Shown here piece after piece: positions 12,434 through 24,615 of a DNA stretch of 64,000 nt. The DNA comes from Laetiporus sulphureus 93-53 (taxonomy: Eukaryota > Basidiomycota > Agaricomycetes > Polyporales > Laetiporaceae). The stretch's first letter is position 1. Each line of letters starts with the position of its first letter. Below the pieces are notes generated by a model. It saw only the letters and a list, made by a program, of their open reading frames with translations, did no database searches and had not been told where the DNA came from. The stretch covers positions 622,310-686,309 of the forward strand of contig NW_024468510.1 in assembly GCF_001632365.1 (NCBI RefSeq). Reading direction: 5' to 3'. Made by a program: the position numbers and the translations under genes.

Positions 12434-13423
12434 ATGCGACACGACAATAACTCTTCAACTGGGATGTGTCCTCAGACGATACCCTTGCGGCGAATCCCAC
12501 GACCTCCCTGGAGGACCGGGCTGCAGGAAGGCATGCAACTGCCACTGAAGGAGTTCAAGGAGATTACGGTGAGCTCCATAACTTTTGCACTAGCTCTCAA
12601 TCTTGATTCGACCTGGCACAACAGACATATGTACATGCATTGGCACGGGCGCATCTGAGAGAAGACTTATCGTACAGACAACAGGATCCTGCAAGCATAG
12701 CAAAGATCCGTGAGAAAGTCCGTCTGCTGTCCGGCTGCTTGTGCCTGTGGTTTGGCCATGCTGACAAGCTTGTCATATACAGGCCATCGAGGTGTATCCA
12801 ATCTTGAGCAACAGATACGATGATGCCTGGCCCATTGACAACATTGTAAAAAGGCATCTCCAGCAGAGTAGTTTCCTACATCGCCACAAATCTTACTACA
12901 GGAACTTGAAGGAAGGTCGGAAGACAACGTCTTCTATAGTACGTGTGGAAATTTGCACTCCTCCAGTACTCATTCATGTCGTGAACAGAATGATCGTGTT
13001 TGCAGTCCGTCATTGAGCGGGGCAGCATCATCATCTCGGATTTCCCAAGATGCTCCTACAAGTCTCCGCAGTCCGTCATCGAGCTGCGAGGGACCGTCCA
13101 TTCACACTTTGCCAGACATCACTAGGATTCACGAAGATATCACATCACTCACACCTTGGGCGATGCTGTCTGCGACGCAGAGGCCTGTAGGGAGCTTCAA
13201 CAAGTTCCTGAGATCTTGCCGTCCCAGTTTGGAACACCTAGCTTCTTCATTTGAGCGAATGGCTGGCCTTGCCACCGAATGGAAGTTCCGCGGTCTGCTG
13301 GATTGGCCAGAGGGACCGCTCTATTCCCTGCTCAAAGATGATATGAGGCTGTCGCAGAGCGAGTGTGAGGAGGTGTTCGACGCCTTGGCATATTTGAGGC
13401 AGACGGGAGTAATTGTGCTATAA
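12434..13423 (+). CDS. Conserved-looking orphan protein, four exons, about 250 aa
   Basis: Four exons join in frame. Exon 1 is 12434-12568 (starts MRHDNNSSTG, ends LKEFKEIT). Exon 2 starts TYVHALARAHLREDLSYRQQ and ends KIREK. Exon 3 starts AIEVYPILSNRYDDAWPID and ends near KTTSSI. The last exon carries a Ser-rich linker and then a helical C-terminus (RPSLEHLASSFERMAGLATE, WPEGPLYSLLKDDM, FDALAYLRQTGVIVL). All three introns are GT-AG and preserve the frame, which supports a real gene. No domain was recognised. The product looks soluble, with an N-terminal helical block and a low-complexity middle. Paired MCB boxes lie about 460 bp upstream, so cell-cycle control is possible but unproven. ATGs at 12407 and 12464 are alternative starts. 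Confidence 0.6.
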
Positions 13424-13965
13424 GGCTATGCTCAGTAGGTTCCCCACTTCGAATTCCGTGGGGTACGCACTGACTGCTATGGGTGGCAATACAGGATCAC
13501 TCCGTTACACGCCGTCTCTCAAATTCTATCAACATATATAGCGTTCATCGTATTTGTAAACAACCTACTGCGGACTGTGTTGCCTTCAGAATGGGCGGAG
13601 GTTACCTCATTTTAGTTGAGGTTGCGGATGTGGTGTAGAGGCGGACTATTCTGCATGCAGAGGTGTCGTCTCGCTGTACTTTCTGTATTCGTATGCTAGT
13701 TGTTATCGGATTCTGCGCTGTTGCCATTATCGGCTTCCTACTACATACATATAGTACATCGACGTCGATGGCGACATTGTACCTCACTGCTTCACCGAAG
13801 CATCACAAATTAATTCAGGTCGTCCACGACCAGCCCGAGACATGTGTCGCGACAACCTGGCTAGCAGGTAAAACAAGAGAATGACAGGATGGATGGGATG
13901 GTTCAATGAACGAACAAGCTGTGTCAAGCAGCAGGAAATCTTCCACCGGATACCATGCATCAACT
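13424..13965. other. Short intergenic region, converging genes
   Basis: These 540 bases lie between the 3' ends of the orphan gene and the ferric reductase. Only short unsupported ORFs are present. I see no terminator-like hairpin or RNA gene. Confidence 0.5.
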
Positions 13966-16227
13966 TCACCAGCCGAAAATCCTTCAAGAGAAACTTGTCA
14001 GCACATGAAGCTCCGTGATGGAATGAACATCGACTCACTCTTCGTGGAGCTCAACTCCTCCAACAGCCCTCCTTCTATCACCATCCAAGTGCCGCACAGC
14101 TTTACCAACTTCCTCGCCCAGAGCGGCCGGGCCGCAAACGCCCGCCAGCACACCCGTGAGAGTGCCATCCACGCCGTTCGACTGGCCGGTCCGGTCGCTG
14201 ATGCCTTCTAGGATCTTGAGTAGCTTTGGACGGCCGGGCGAGAGCGTCAGTCCGAGCGGGAGTCGCTCGAATGGCTTGAGGACGTCCGCAGAGATAATGG
14301 CCCTGGTGTAGTGCACGGAGATGCGGAGCGAGGTGTAGGTCGACTGTGCGTCAGAGAGCAGGGTATTGAAGAGAGGCAGCATGGGGAAGAGAGCGGCTGT
14401 GAGAGGCGGTCAGTGGACAACGAAATACATGGCGAGGAGCACAACGTACATGGATCAGTCACACTCCACACGAGCTCGATGACGCGCACATGGCTTGCGC
14501 TCTCGGTGCTCTTCTGCAACATCTCCTGCACAGTAGCGAGGGCATATGTGATGCCGCTACCACCAGCGACAAGCATGGCTCCCGAGAAACTCGTGACCAT
14601 TGCGTGTCCGGGGCCACCTGCACACAAGACGGAAGTCAATTACAGTACAGGTATACAAGAGCAGAAGATTGTACCGTAGGGACCGTTGAGCACGACCTTC
14701 ACAGTCCGGCCTATTCCAGGTGCTTCGCCGTATTCAGATCGCATTGCAGTGTCATACAGCCTTGACGTCCAATCCCCGGCTTTCTTGCAAAGCAGCACCA
14801 AGCCCTCGCCATTGCGATTCTAAGAATGCCGCGTAAGCCCATTACGGTGATACACACCAACTGAAAGCGTCACGTACCTTGCTCACGTTCGCAATGGTGA
14901 AGGGGTGGCTTTCGGCCCATCCGATGGTTCCCATGCCGGCAGACAACACCCTGATGCGAACATGGTCTCCTGCACGCCATCCGGCATTAACAGACGGAAT
15001 CTCGATGCGGGTCATTCCGAGTTCGGGAATGGGCCGTAGGTGCGCTGAGGTGATGCGGGTTTGGATCATCCGAACGAGTCGGTCAAAGCCATACAGGACC
15101 GAAGCTATGATCGCGTAGGGAAGTGCCCAATCAAAGTGATATACCGTCTGTAATGCATCAAAGCATCGTGAGATTGATCTCGCGCTGTATGCTAGGATGA
15201 AGATAACTGATCACGGAAAGACACTCACTCCAAAGAGCACGACGATGGCAGAGACGACATGAGAGACGAAGAAGAGTTGATAGCACGTCTGCCGGACGGC
15301 CGTGAGGGAGAATAGGAACAATATATTCATGGCTCCGAGCGCGACACAACCCCATATTATGTTCGTGTCCATCTCTGCTGCTATGCCGCCGGCGTTCTGG
15401 GACCAGATCGCGACTAGGGGCCGCATGATGTTCTCAACAATGACGAGACTGCACCATACAATCGCTACACTCACAATAACCTAAAGCATGGAGGTTGACG
15501 GATAGGACGACAAGCCGACCAGCCCAGCGATGCAGATAGTTTAGCTATGACAGTAGTTTCAACATCAGTTCTAAATGTGAAGGAAATGAGTTTTCACCTT
15601 CTCATATCCCATGCCAATAAGAGCTCCAAAAACGTTATTCTTTGTTGCCATGATATACAGGACTGGAAATTGGCTCGTCGGAACCATACCGAGGCGGACG
15701 GGATCGGTGAATAGGTCGACATTCACGAGGGAGGCATAGAACATGACGACGGTATATGCAAGTAGAATGACTAGTTCCCCGACCGAGTAGCCCGGCCTGA
15801 CCTTCCATGAAAGAGCCGCGGTAATCGCTGGGAACATCGAAGTCCAACCAGGCATGTGCGCAGGCATCCTATCCGTCATGGTGACTTTGACGGCCGAGAC
15901 CGCAGGACCATCGTGAGTATAATGCGAAAACGAAGACGTGCTCTCTATAGCACGCAGTTCAGCCAACTTCTCTGCACTGGAGACGTTCGTGTCGAGCTTG
16001 ATGGTGCGAAGAAAGCGACTGGACGCGGGGAACTTGACGGAATGGAAGAAGCATCCCTGAAACCATTCAGACGAATGAAGGAAGCGCGCAATTGCTCTGG
16101 GCAAGGCAAGAAGAACGAAAAGACCGGCAAAGCAGAGTAGTGCGACATTGATATTGAATAGCAGAACATCTACGTTGAAGGCTGCGCCACTGGCTCCTCC
16201 TTCCTCTCGAGTAGACAACACGGGCAT
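13966..16227 (-). CDS. Ferric/cupric-chelate reductase (FRE family)
   Basis: This plasma-membrane flavocytochrome moves electrons from NADPH through FAD and two hemes to extracellular Fe(III) or Cu(II), feeding high-affinity metal uptake. Helix pairs carry the four heme histidines with 13-residue spacing: LHRWAGRLVVLSVNLH, and SHVVSAIVVLFG joined over an intron to TVYH. The FAD site is HPFTIANVS. NADPH motifs are NGPYG, VAGGSGITYALA and VCGPAAL. The end needs a 57-nt intron (13982-14038): reading straight through stops after ELHEE, while splicing gives EEIFGW, the aromatic C-terminus usual in this family. The start is the ATG at 16225-16227 (MPVLSTREEGG), followed by an N-terminal lumenal segment and a first helix. 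The 2.26-kb span and seven or more introns fit the family. Substrate preference cannot be read from sequence. Confidence 0.9.
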
Positions 16228-17614
16228 TCTGAAAGGCCTGCCGAGGAGGTCGATGAACTGAAGGGCCAAGGAATAACGAATGGTCCTGCCGGCAGGAGCT
16301 GGGATGTAAAAAAAGACGGGAGCAAAGAAGGTGAAGGCTCAGCCTTCGAACGGTACAACGCAGTCTGGGGGGTCCGAAGGACATTGCCCAGTGCAATTTG
16401 ACCTTTTATACTGGCTGCGACGGAGTTTTGCAGATCAGCTGAACGGAATCTAGTATCGAATGGGAGACATGCGAGTAGTCATGCTTAACGACAGGATTGA
16501 GAGGCCCAATCGGTGGCTGCTATTATGATCGCAACTGATGTAGCAAATACTCACAAAACGATCGAAACTGGGAAGTAGCCTAGTCTGAGGCTTTTTCGAT
16601 TGGCCACAGCAACCAAAAAATCAAGGCCATTGTCTTCAGGAATGGTTAAGCGGGGAAATCCCCCCCTGGCTGAGAACGCATGTTCGACAATGAGTGTAAC
16701 ACCTGTCTCGTATCGCAGACCAATCAAGCTTAGCAGTTGGTGCTGCGAATTGCAAGAAGTACACAGACGCTAGAACGGACAATGGTAGAAGATTCTGTCA
16801 GTAACGGAACGTTGTGCTTGGCGGTGATCATTCCAAATTGTCTGCTGCGGTGCTGCGACGAGGCGATATGTTTCTTGCTGCGCATGTAGCACCCGGTGGA
16901 TGGTTTGCCTTAACAGGATGAGCCTGGAGCGATGGATGTCTCGTAAAGTGTATCCGCCTAGTTGTCAAGGCACCAGAAGAGATGCGGTATCGCAGAATGG
17001 GTTGCGGCTCCGCTCCGTACAGCTTCCGTGCCCCTTGGTGGGAGGTTCATCATTTTAGGGTGGGTGTGGTTGTCCGGTTGTGGAGTCAATTGCTACGTCC
17101 AAGTCGTCATAAACCCAGACAACGAGAAAGATCAAGGAGTTACCTACTACATGTAGTAATTATTCATTGCTGGACTGTGCCAATGCTAGGTCGACTCGGT
17201 CACTACTAGTGCAGACGAGTAAATATGCCACAACAGTCCGTTCCCTAGTATAAATGTATGCCGGAACCATGTTGAGCGACCTCAGGTGCCGCGTTCGTCC
17301 ATCTTGCACATCGCAAATTGAATGAGAGAGAAGTTGCAAGAAGCTCAAATGGCGCCAGCCTGCTTCCCTTCTACCAGTGGAAGCGCTTCTTCGGAACCGA
17401 ACTCCGAGTCTGAGTCTCTCAGGCTGGCGGAATTCGCTCATTCTTACGGCCTTCGTATCTAATCCACGCTATCTCAACTTGAATAGTAAAGTCGTTCTCG
17501 TTTGAATGTCTCGCAGTGAGGTTGGTCCTTGTTGTGGGATATACCCAGTCGAGAGACTCCAAGCCTAAAGTACATCTCATGATGAAACCAAATCGATTCA
17601 TAGGGACTATCGGA
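16228..17614. other. Gene-poor region between ferric reductase and sirtuin
   Basis: This 1.4-kb region holds the upstream region of the ferric reductase and the 3' flank of the sirtuin. Short ORFs on both strands have no recognisable features. I looked for GATA-type iron-responsive clusters and found no clear array. Nothing else was supported. Confidence 0.5.
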
Positions 17615-18705
17615 TCATGTGAGCTCGGGAAACAAAGCCGGCAGTACCATCTCGCATCCACCGGTAAACACAAAGTCTGCCCTCTCGTCTTCTCCACTGG
17701 GCTCCAAGTTAAATATCGCAACCTTACCGCCACGCCTTCTGACACGGTAAGCGAATGTAGACGCCGGACGTACCTATGTAGCTTGCCATTCAGTGAAAGA
17801 ATGCGATGATGGACGCATGTTGCTGCTGCTCACTGTGGAGGACGTGCCGATGACGAGGACCATGTCTGCTTTAAAGACCAAGCTATTGATCTCATCAAGA
17901 TGGTGAGGCTTTTCTCCGAACCAGACTACACCTGGGCGAGCCAAAGCGCCGCACTTTGCACAACGTGGGAGCATGCTGAGTGATATAGTAATCTCCTTTG
18001 TTCCAGCCTCTTGATAATTCTGGATAGATTCGTCTGCCGTAGCGAGAGCAGCACAAAGAGAAGCTGAGCGGTCCCCTCACAGAAGTCGCATTCAGTACAC
18101 TGGACATCGAACAGCCTGCCGTGCATCTCTAGAATGGAAGTCTTCGGCATCGTAGCTCTCTTAGAATTGTTGGCAGGAGGCAGACTATCAGACAAGGATT
18201 GCAACGCCGCAGTTGACAGCCCATCAACGTTCTGGGTGATCAAGTGGGAAGATTTTGCGTTAGGTGCCACCTTTTTAAGATAGAGGGGAATAGAAAGCTT
18301 TGCGAGTGTTCTGTGTGCAGCGTTTGGCTGAGCCATCAACGCTCTGCAAGTAAAGTGGTTAACTCTGCTTGCAAGCGAAAACGTAGAATGCACTTCGTTC
18401 TACGATAATGATAGAATTGCCAAACGAGCGAAGGATTAGCTGCAAAGGCATCTGGTGTCGCTTAGCTAGCGGCATTCAGAGAGCGCCACATGCCTCCGCC
18501 ATCCCTAAAAGTGGGTATGCCTGCACGCTTGGACTTCAGGATGCACATGTAGGTGATATTCAACTCTTTACACACCGGATGCAGCTGATAGACCAGCCCC
18601 CGCCACAACAATGATGTGTTCCGCCGCTTTGAAGGCCAGTCGAAATTGCTGTGCTTCCTCTAACAAGAAGGGCTGAATATCGGTGATTGAGTTCTCGTGC
18701 GACAT
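17615..18705 (-). CDS. NAD+-dependent protein deacylase (sirtuin, SIRT5-like class III)
   Basis: A sirtuin removes acyl groups from lysine using NAD+. Exons in order: [20 protein letters not shown] with [11 protein letters not shown] (NAD loop); [47 protein letters not shown], which holds the catalytic His and first zinc cysteines; [20 protein letters not shown], which holds the second zinc pair and the class III-type signature; [11 protein letters not shown]; and, after a short intron, [27 protein letters not shown] and the C-terminus ending FPELT at TGA 17615-17617. All core residues are present. Length is about 300 aa, usual for single-domain sirtuins. No clear mitochondrial presequence was seen, so location is open. 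The gene sits tail to tail with nothing obvious and about 300 bp from the next gene's 3' end. Confidence 0.88.
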
Positions 18706-19002
18706 GGTGGGGTACTATTCGCGCCAAAGCTCCTTGCTCGCCAGATTCTGTGCTACTAGTTAGGTCTCTAGTAGTTTACGTTGCACTTCGAAAATGTCCG
18801 CTGGGCGCTTACATAGTATTTGGTCGTGATTGAAGGTGGTGGCTTGTAGGTGGCATGCGATTCTCTCAGACTCAAAATCAACGTTTCCGCCATCATGCTG
18901 TTATGAGTTATAAGGCAAAGTACTATTCTAGATAGTAGTACATGTATGGTATGCACCCCGGGGAACATCTCTCACGAAAGTCGCCACTTAATCGTATAAT
19001 CT

Positions 19003-21162
19003 TCACAGAAGGTACCTGTAATCAGGATTTAAATCTCCCATCCTGCTTTTCTGCTCCCTCGTCAGCGCAACCTCATCTGCCCCGATGTTCTGCTGCGCGA
19101 GGTTTCGTCTCCGGTTCTCGGAAATGAGGGCGACGAAGTAGAGGCAGTCGGCGAGCACGGACAGGCAGATGAACGCGACGCATACGCTGTAGCCGGGGAT
19201 GTATTTTGGCGCGTCTTCGGAGAGGAAGGAGTATACAGCGATGATGCCACCGACTGAAATGACGACGCGAGATTGTCAGCGTATGAACACGCAGCGAAGT
19301 GGCTAGCGACGCACTGTTCCCGAAGCCAACTTGCCACGCAGTGCCCACCGCACGTCTTTGATGTCCGGCCACTACAGCACCAAAGTCAGCAGACGTCCCA
19401 CATTTCATTTCCAGCCGGCACTCACGATTTGTATTGAACCAGCACACGATGATCGGCATCGCCGCATACGTGCCCATCGCCGCAAGGAACAGCGCTCCAT
19501 ATTGCAGCTTCGTGTTGTCATGCACGACGAGCAGGATGAGGAACCCTGCGAAGGAGATAGCGGTCGGGATGAGCACAAAAAGGAAGCGATGCTTGAAATA
19601 ATCCGAGAAGACCGCGACGAGCATGGCAAGGGCGAATGCGCACGCCCACGGCGGGACGGAGAGGAGCTGCGTTTGGACGCTGCTGTGGCCGAGGTTTTTG
19701 ATGATCGTGGGAGCGAAGTATGCTAAGAAAACATAGTTGTATGAATGACTTGGTTGTTATATCCAAGGGGACGTACCATATCCATATGCAGGTACGACAA
19801 GTCCAAAGTACATGAATCCGCCTAAGATGATCTTGTCTGTCGTCAATGGGTCAGTGGAATCAACATGCCACTCATGAAGAGGTACTTGCAATCCTTCAGC
19901 ACGCTGAGCACGCCCCTCGATGTCAGCGGATCATGTCTCCTCGACTCGCCAACATCCTCCTGCAAGCGCGCCTTGATGAACTCTTTCTCTTCTGGATTCA
20001 GCCATGTGACCTCCTCCGGAAAGTCTGAAATCACGAAGAATAGCAGGGCAGAGACAATACATGTGAGCACTCCCTCTGCGGGCGGTACACAATTAAGCAC
20101 GAAGAGGCACAGTGGGGAAGGCATAGAGAGCCTCACCAAGTATGAAGATCCATCGCCATCCGTGATAGCCTCGCATGCCATCCATCTTCCCAATCGCACT
20201 GGCGAGGAGACCAGCGAATGCACCCGCAAGCGTTGTTGAGGAGAAGAAGAAAGAGTAGCGTTTTTGAGCTTCTGCACGCTTATACCACCTGCAACGGCTC
20301 GAGGTTTAGTATCTCTCCGAATCATGTACAGTCCGAAATCATGACTGACATAGCAATCAAATAGAAGCAGGCAGGGAATACGCCACTTTCTACCAGACCT
20401 ATGTGTTGTGATTGGCGTCTGAAATTAGTATCGGCTACGAATTGATGGGTTACGTACCTAAGAAGAAACGACATGCAATGAGCCCGCTATAGTTCTGCAC
20501 TAGCCCTTGACAGATTGAGACAAGGCCAAAGAGGAACATGCACAGAGATACTGATTTTAAGCCGTTAGACACTGAGTTCAAGCAGCAGAGTTGAAAAGAT
20601 TACATACGCCAAACATGTGGCTTGAAGCGCTTGAGCAGTGCATTTGAAGGGATCTCGCAGAGCACGTAGGGAACAAAGCTGAGAGTCGGTGAAAGTAAGC
20701 ACCATCACGTACAACCATACCGCCGAAAGACTCACAATACAACCAAGGCCGTATTATACTGGTTCCCTTCGAGTTTCAAGTCGGTCTTGAGCCCGAATGT
20801 CGCCGCATTTGATATGTTGACGCTAAAGCACGACTATCCCATCAACATACAAGGACAGACGAGGAACGATGCTACCACCCGCCGGTCAAGAAATGCGAGA
20901 AGATACAATATACAGAGCACGGGCACCACCCGCATGTCAATCTTGCGCATCACCTGAGCTTCACGTATGTTCGGGAAGCGCGCCCTGAAATCGACCGCAT
21001 GGTTCTCGCCATCCGATGAATCGTAATTGCATTGCTTCTCTACATCGATCGGTTGAGATACGTCTTCCTGGAATGAGCTCGACGATGCAGTCGCTATGGC
21101 TGAATCATGTCATCGACCATGGCCCGCACCTAACCGTTCGATCGACACGCACCCTTCTCCAT
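19003..21162 (-). CDS. MFS anion:cation symporter (nicotinate/allantoate permease type)
   Basis: This belongs to the fungal Dal5/Tna1 group of MFS permeases that import small carboxylates such as nicotinate, allantoate or pantothenate. A tiny first exon (MEK, ATG at 21160-21162) is followed by a 53-nt intron and exon 2 with MRKIDMRVVPVLCILYLLAF and LDRR, the group's first-helix signature. The central loop FPEEVTWLNPEEKEFIKARL follows the sixth helix. Later helices include AFALAMLVAVFSDYFKHR and YGALFLAAMGTYAAMPIIVC, then GTAWQVGFGN. The end GDLNPDYRYLL at TGA 19003-19005 is the conserved tail of this family; reading another frame stops earlier at 19073. About ten introns are present. The substrate cannot be assigned from the sequence. 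Confidence 0.85.
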
Positions 21163-21801
21163 CTTGTTATTCAATCTGCGCGTCTTCTCAGATGATGTGG
21201 AGGACCAGCACCTGGGAAGAAGGACGCGTGGCAGGAGCAAAAGAAGTGGGCGAAGTGAGCATCAGAGACGTGAGCGCCCCGCGTATTTGAGGACATCATC
21301 TGACTCGAGTCAGCTGGTCGATGACCATGACTAGCGAAATGAAGAGCTTCACGGAACGCTCGCTTAAGTGCTCGCCTTGGCCTTGGCAGAGTCCTCGCTT
21401 CAGCATGTAAGCGACGGTCGCAGCCAGAAACGGCAACTCACCAAGAACGCTCGCGTACGATTGGCTCTGTCTCCGCGGTTACATAAGGTAAAGTTGACCT
21501 GATGATTGATTGCGGACTAATAAAGACAATGTTCTGACCGTGATGGGATCAAGAACTGACTCCTGCGCACTTTGAAAAGAAGCCTGACGAAAAGCGAGAT
21601 GAAGGTTCCATTGGACGCCTGGCACAAAGACATCTACATGTCTGGTGTTCAATGATATGGCCCTGCCAGGAACCTAATAATTGAATTCCCTACGATATAT
21701 AGGTAATTGTCAGAAGCGACCCTACATTGACAGAGCGGATTCATGGACAGAAGTATACCCTTCGAATAAGACAATCAACGAGCAAACACACACAATTCGG
21801 C
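21163..21801. other. Upstream region of the permease, 3' flank of SHG1
   Basis: These 640 bases hold only short ORFs. The region should contain the permease promoter. I see no defined element or RNA gene. Confidence 0.5.
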
Positions 21802-22814
21802 TCAGACCGTAGGTAGCTCGGACATTTCCACGCTAGAGTTCTCGCTAATTGAGCTTATGGAGCTCATCGAGAGGTCTGACAAGTCCTCTCGATGTCCCGC
21901 CGCCTGCTTGTTGTTATCCGAAGTTACAGGCAGTGTCTCAACCGCACACCTTTCGCCCTTTGTCTCGTTCTCTGGACGAATCAGCTTGCCGGATGATGCG
22001 TCTGGCCGCAACGGTGATTGTTGCGAGGTCTCAGCATCAAGTAACGTTTCGCCTCCAGACGCTGGAGGCTCGGTCTTCATCTCTTGCTCATCAGCACCAG
22101 TGGACTCTGTCGACATTGAGATATCCATCATCACGTCCGAATCCTGGTCCCTGTCGTCTGCGCCATCCGGCACTGCTAAGTGTAGCTTGTCATTAGATCG
22201 AGACGGCTTTCCGATAGGGGGGCCTGCGGTGATTGAGGTATCTTCTTCATGCATGGATCGTACTCTGATGTTCAGCGAACCTTCCTGTGCACTCACCCGA
22301 GTTTTCCTTTCTCTTCCTGTCCTCTTGTAGGATCTTCCTCACAGATGTGCGAATGCCGGCGGCGAAGGAAGGGTCAGAGAGCATACGGACGTCTGAGACC
22401 GCGCGGTCGACAATAGGGTATCTGTGGGCTGGTTGAGCTGTGTGTGGATGTAGATTACCATCGATAAAGCACCTGTCGAGTTCCTGCATGAGCTCTTTCG
22501 ATGCCAGAGTCTCCGACATGTACTGCAGTTTAGGTTCAGACTCCATCTTCTGCCTGGCGATGTCTTCTACTCGAGCCATGAGTTGCTCTATGCTCTCCTA
22601 AACATGTCCAGCATTATGCGGCCGTCCAGATTGCTACCTTCAGATGATGACCCACACCGTTGCGAAACTCGTTCAGCAGCTCGCGCCGTAGACGATCAAA
22701 CTCCCCAGATTTCTTGAACCTGACGTTGAATATGCGGGTCAATAAGAAGCCCGATTTCGGACAGACGGTCAAGACAGACTCCTCAACGAGCTGGGTTGGA
22801 TTGATGATAGGCAT
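21802..22814 (-). CDS. SHG1: COMPASS histone H3K4 methyltransferase subunit Shg1 (BOD1/SHG1 domain)
   Basis: Shg1 is a small accessory subunit of the Set1/COMPASS complex. The N-terminus MPIINPTQLVEE joins across an intron to FKKSGEFDRLRRELLNEFRN, the diagnostic BOD1/SHG1 start. It is followed by helices around VEDIARQKMESEPKLQYM and LDRCFIDGNLHPH. The second half is acidic, Ser-rich and probably disordered, ending VEMSELPTV. The start is the ATG at 22812-22814; an upstream in-frame leader lacks its own ATG. The gene is divergent from HEM12 with about 230 bp between the start codons. A palindromic MCB-containing site lies in the shared region. COMPASS membership is known for the yeast family; its role here is by homology. 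Confidence 0.8.
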
Positions 22815-22904
22815 AGTCGTCCTAGTGTTTATCGAAGCACAGTAGAGCACGCAGGTAATTGCAGCTGGAGAAATTATGGCGCTGGTGGCGCGTCCGCCAC
22901 GCGA

Positions 22905-22918
22905 CGCGACGCGTCGCG
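22905..22918. promoter_or_regulatory. Perfect 14-bp palindrome with central ACGCGT
   Basis: CGCGACGCGTCGCG reads the same on both strands and is centred on an MCB hexamer at 22909-22914. It lies between the divergent SHG1 (start 22814) and HEM12 (start 23045) genes, 91 bp from the first and 127 bp from the second. It could serve either promoter. Factor binding is inferred from the motif only. Confidence 0.45.
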
Positions 22919-23044
22919 ATCAAATATTGACGCTCTGCCTTCAGCCACAATTCGCTAGCCCTGCGACGGCGTTGACCTACACCATCCTCATAATTTGTTC
23001 CTGCATCTGTCGGCGCGTTCAAGACGAATACCATTTTGCAGATC

Positions 23045-24297
23045 ATGGCGGCCGAATTTCCTGTACTCAAGAATGATCTCCTGTTGCGGGCTGCTCGAGG
23101 TACATTTCCCACATGGTCCTAAGGGAATCCTGTCCAAGAGCTTGCTCTGTAGGAGAGGAGACGGAACGTGCGCCCGTGTGGGTAATGCGGCAGGCAGGAC
23201 GATATCTCCCAGGTGCGTCGCCGCACCCTAACAAGTCATCATTGTTCACATTTCTCCCGCGCAGAGTTCCGCGAAGTGCGCGCCCAGCACGGCTTCTTCG
23301 AGGTGTGCCGCACGCCCGAGCTTGCGACTGAAGTGACGTTGCAGCCCATCCGGCGTTACTCTGGGCTCCTCGACGCTGCGATCATCTTCAGCGACATCCT
23401 CGTCGTCCCGCAAGCGATGGGCATGGACGTCGAGATGAACCCCGGCCCGTTCTTTCCCCGCCCGCTCGACACGCCCGCAGACATTGCCAAGCTGCGTGCG
23501 ACGGTCAACGTCGACGCCGAGCTCGGGTACGTGTTCGAGGCGATCACTATGACGCGGCAGCGGCTCGCGGGCGAGGTGCCGCTCATCGGCTTCTGCGGTG
23601 CGCCGTGGACGCTGTTCTCGTACATGGTCGAAGGCGGCGGGAGCAGGACGTATCAGAAGGCCAAGTCATGGTTGTTCAAGTACCCCGAGGAGTCCAAGGC
23701 GCTGCTCACGAGGATCGCAGACGTCTGCGTAGATTTTCTCGTCGGGCAGGTCAAGGCTGGAGCGCAGGTGTGTCTCCCTTACATCGTCCTTTCCATCTAC
23801 TTGATTCACCAACACATTCGCTTTAGTTCCTGCAAGTATTTGACTCGTGGGCAGGCGAGCTTACGCCACATCACTTCCGCGAATTCGCGCTGCCCTCGCT
23901 CACACACATCGCCACCAGCGTGCGCAGCAAGCTCCAAGCGCAGGGCATCCAAGTCGTGCCCATGACCCTCTTCCCGAAGGGCACAAACACACAGCTCGCA
24001 CACATCGCCGAGCACGCGGGGTACGACGTGATCGGCATCGACTGGTGCATCGAACCCTCCGAGGCGCGGGGGCTCGTCGGCGATTCAGTCGCATTGCAAG
24101 GCAATATGGACCCAAACGTGCTGTATGGCGGGCGTGAAGCGATCGAGCGGGAGGTCAAGCGGATGTGTGAGAGCTTTAAGGGAAGGAAGGGCCCGAAGGG
24201 GTGGATAGCAAATCTCGGACATGGAATCACTCCTGGAGTGGACCCGGAGGATCTGCGCTGGTTCTTTGAGTGTGTTCACAAGTACTCGGCTCGATAA
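23045..24297 (+). CDS. HEM12: Uroporphyrinogen decarboxylase (heme biosynthesis)
   Basis: The enzyme removes four acetate carboxyls from uroporphyrinogen III to give coproporphyrinogen III in the cytosol. Four exons are clear. Exon 1 starts [19 protein letters not shown]. Exon 2 holds [15 protein letters not shown], the family signature with the substrate-binding Arg. Exon 3 starts [20 protein letters not shown] and holds [17 protein letters not shown], with the key Asp, and [19 protein letters not shown]. Exon 4 starts [17 protein letters not shown] and holds [24 protein letters not shown] and [14 protein letters not shown]. Total length is about 365 aa, normal for the family. The start is the ATG directly before AAEFP, giving the expected N-terminus. 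The gene appears intact. It is convergent with CDC14. Confidence 0.97.
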
Positions 24298-24615
24298 AGC
24301 AGAAATGAAAGCGGTTGAATCTTGTGTGAGCTTCCAGGGCAGACCGAAGTTCTTTGTATGTCTCACGGCATATATACACGATGATACATAAATCTATATA
24401 TTATCCGGATAGCTAGAAAGACAATAGCCAAGGAGCGCGATCCATTGCATGCATGACCAGTTTGCAGGGTAAATGGGAGAGTAGATGAGATGACGGGGAC
24501 GAATGCGCAACGACCACGGGACTGACCAGACAGCGGTAGATATCGATAGCGTAGCGGAAATCCTATGCACAATACAAGAACGAGAAAGTAGACCGAGGGA
24601 GATCAGGCTACAACG
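24298..24615. other. Convergent 3' flanks of HEM12 and CDC14
   Basis: This 318-base gap between two stop codons holds the 3' untranslated regions of both genes. An AT-rich patch lies near 24360-24400. No gene is seen. Confidence 0.6.

Noticed and set aside
19073..19130. Permease C-terminus ending at 19073 (AAEHRGR)
   Set aside because: Another frame continues to GDLNPDYRYLL at 19003, the conserved end of this transporter group.
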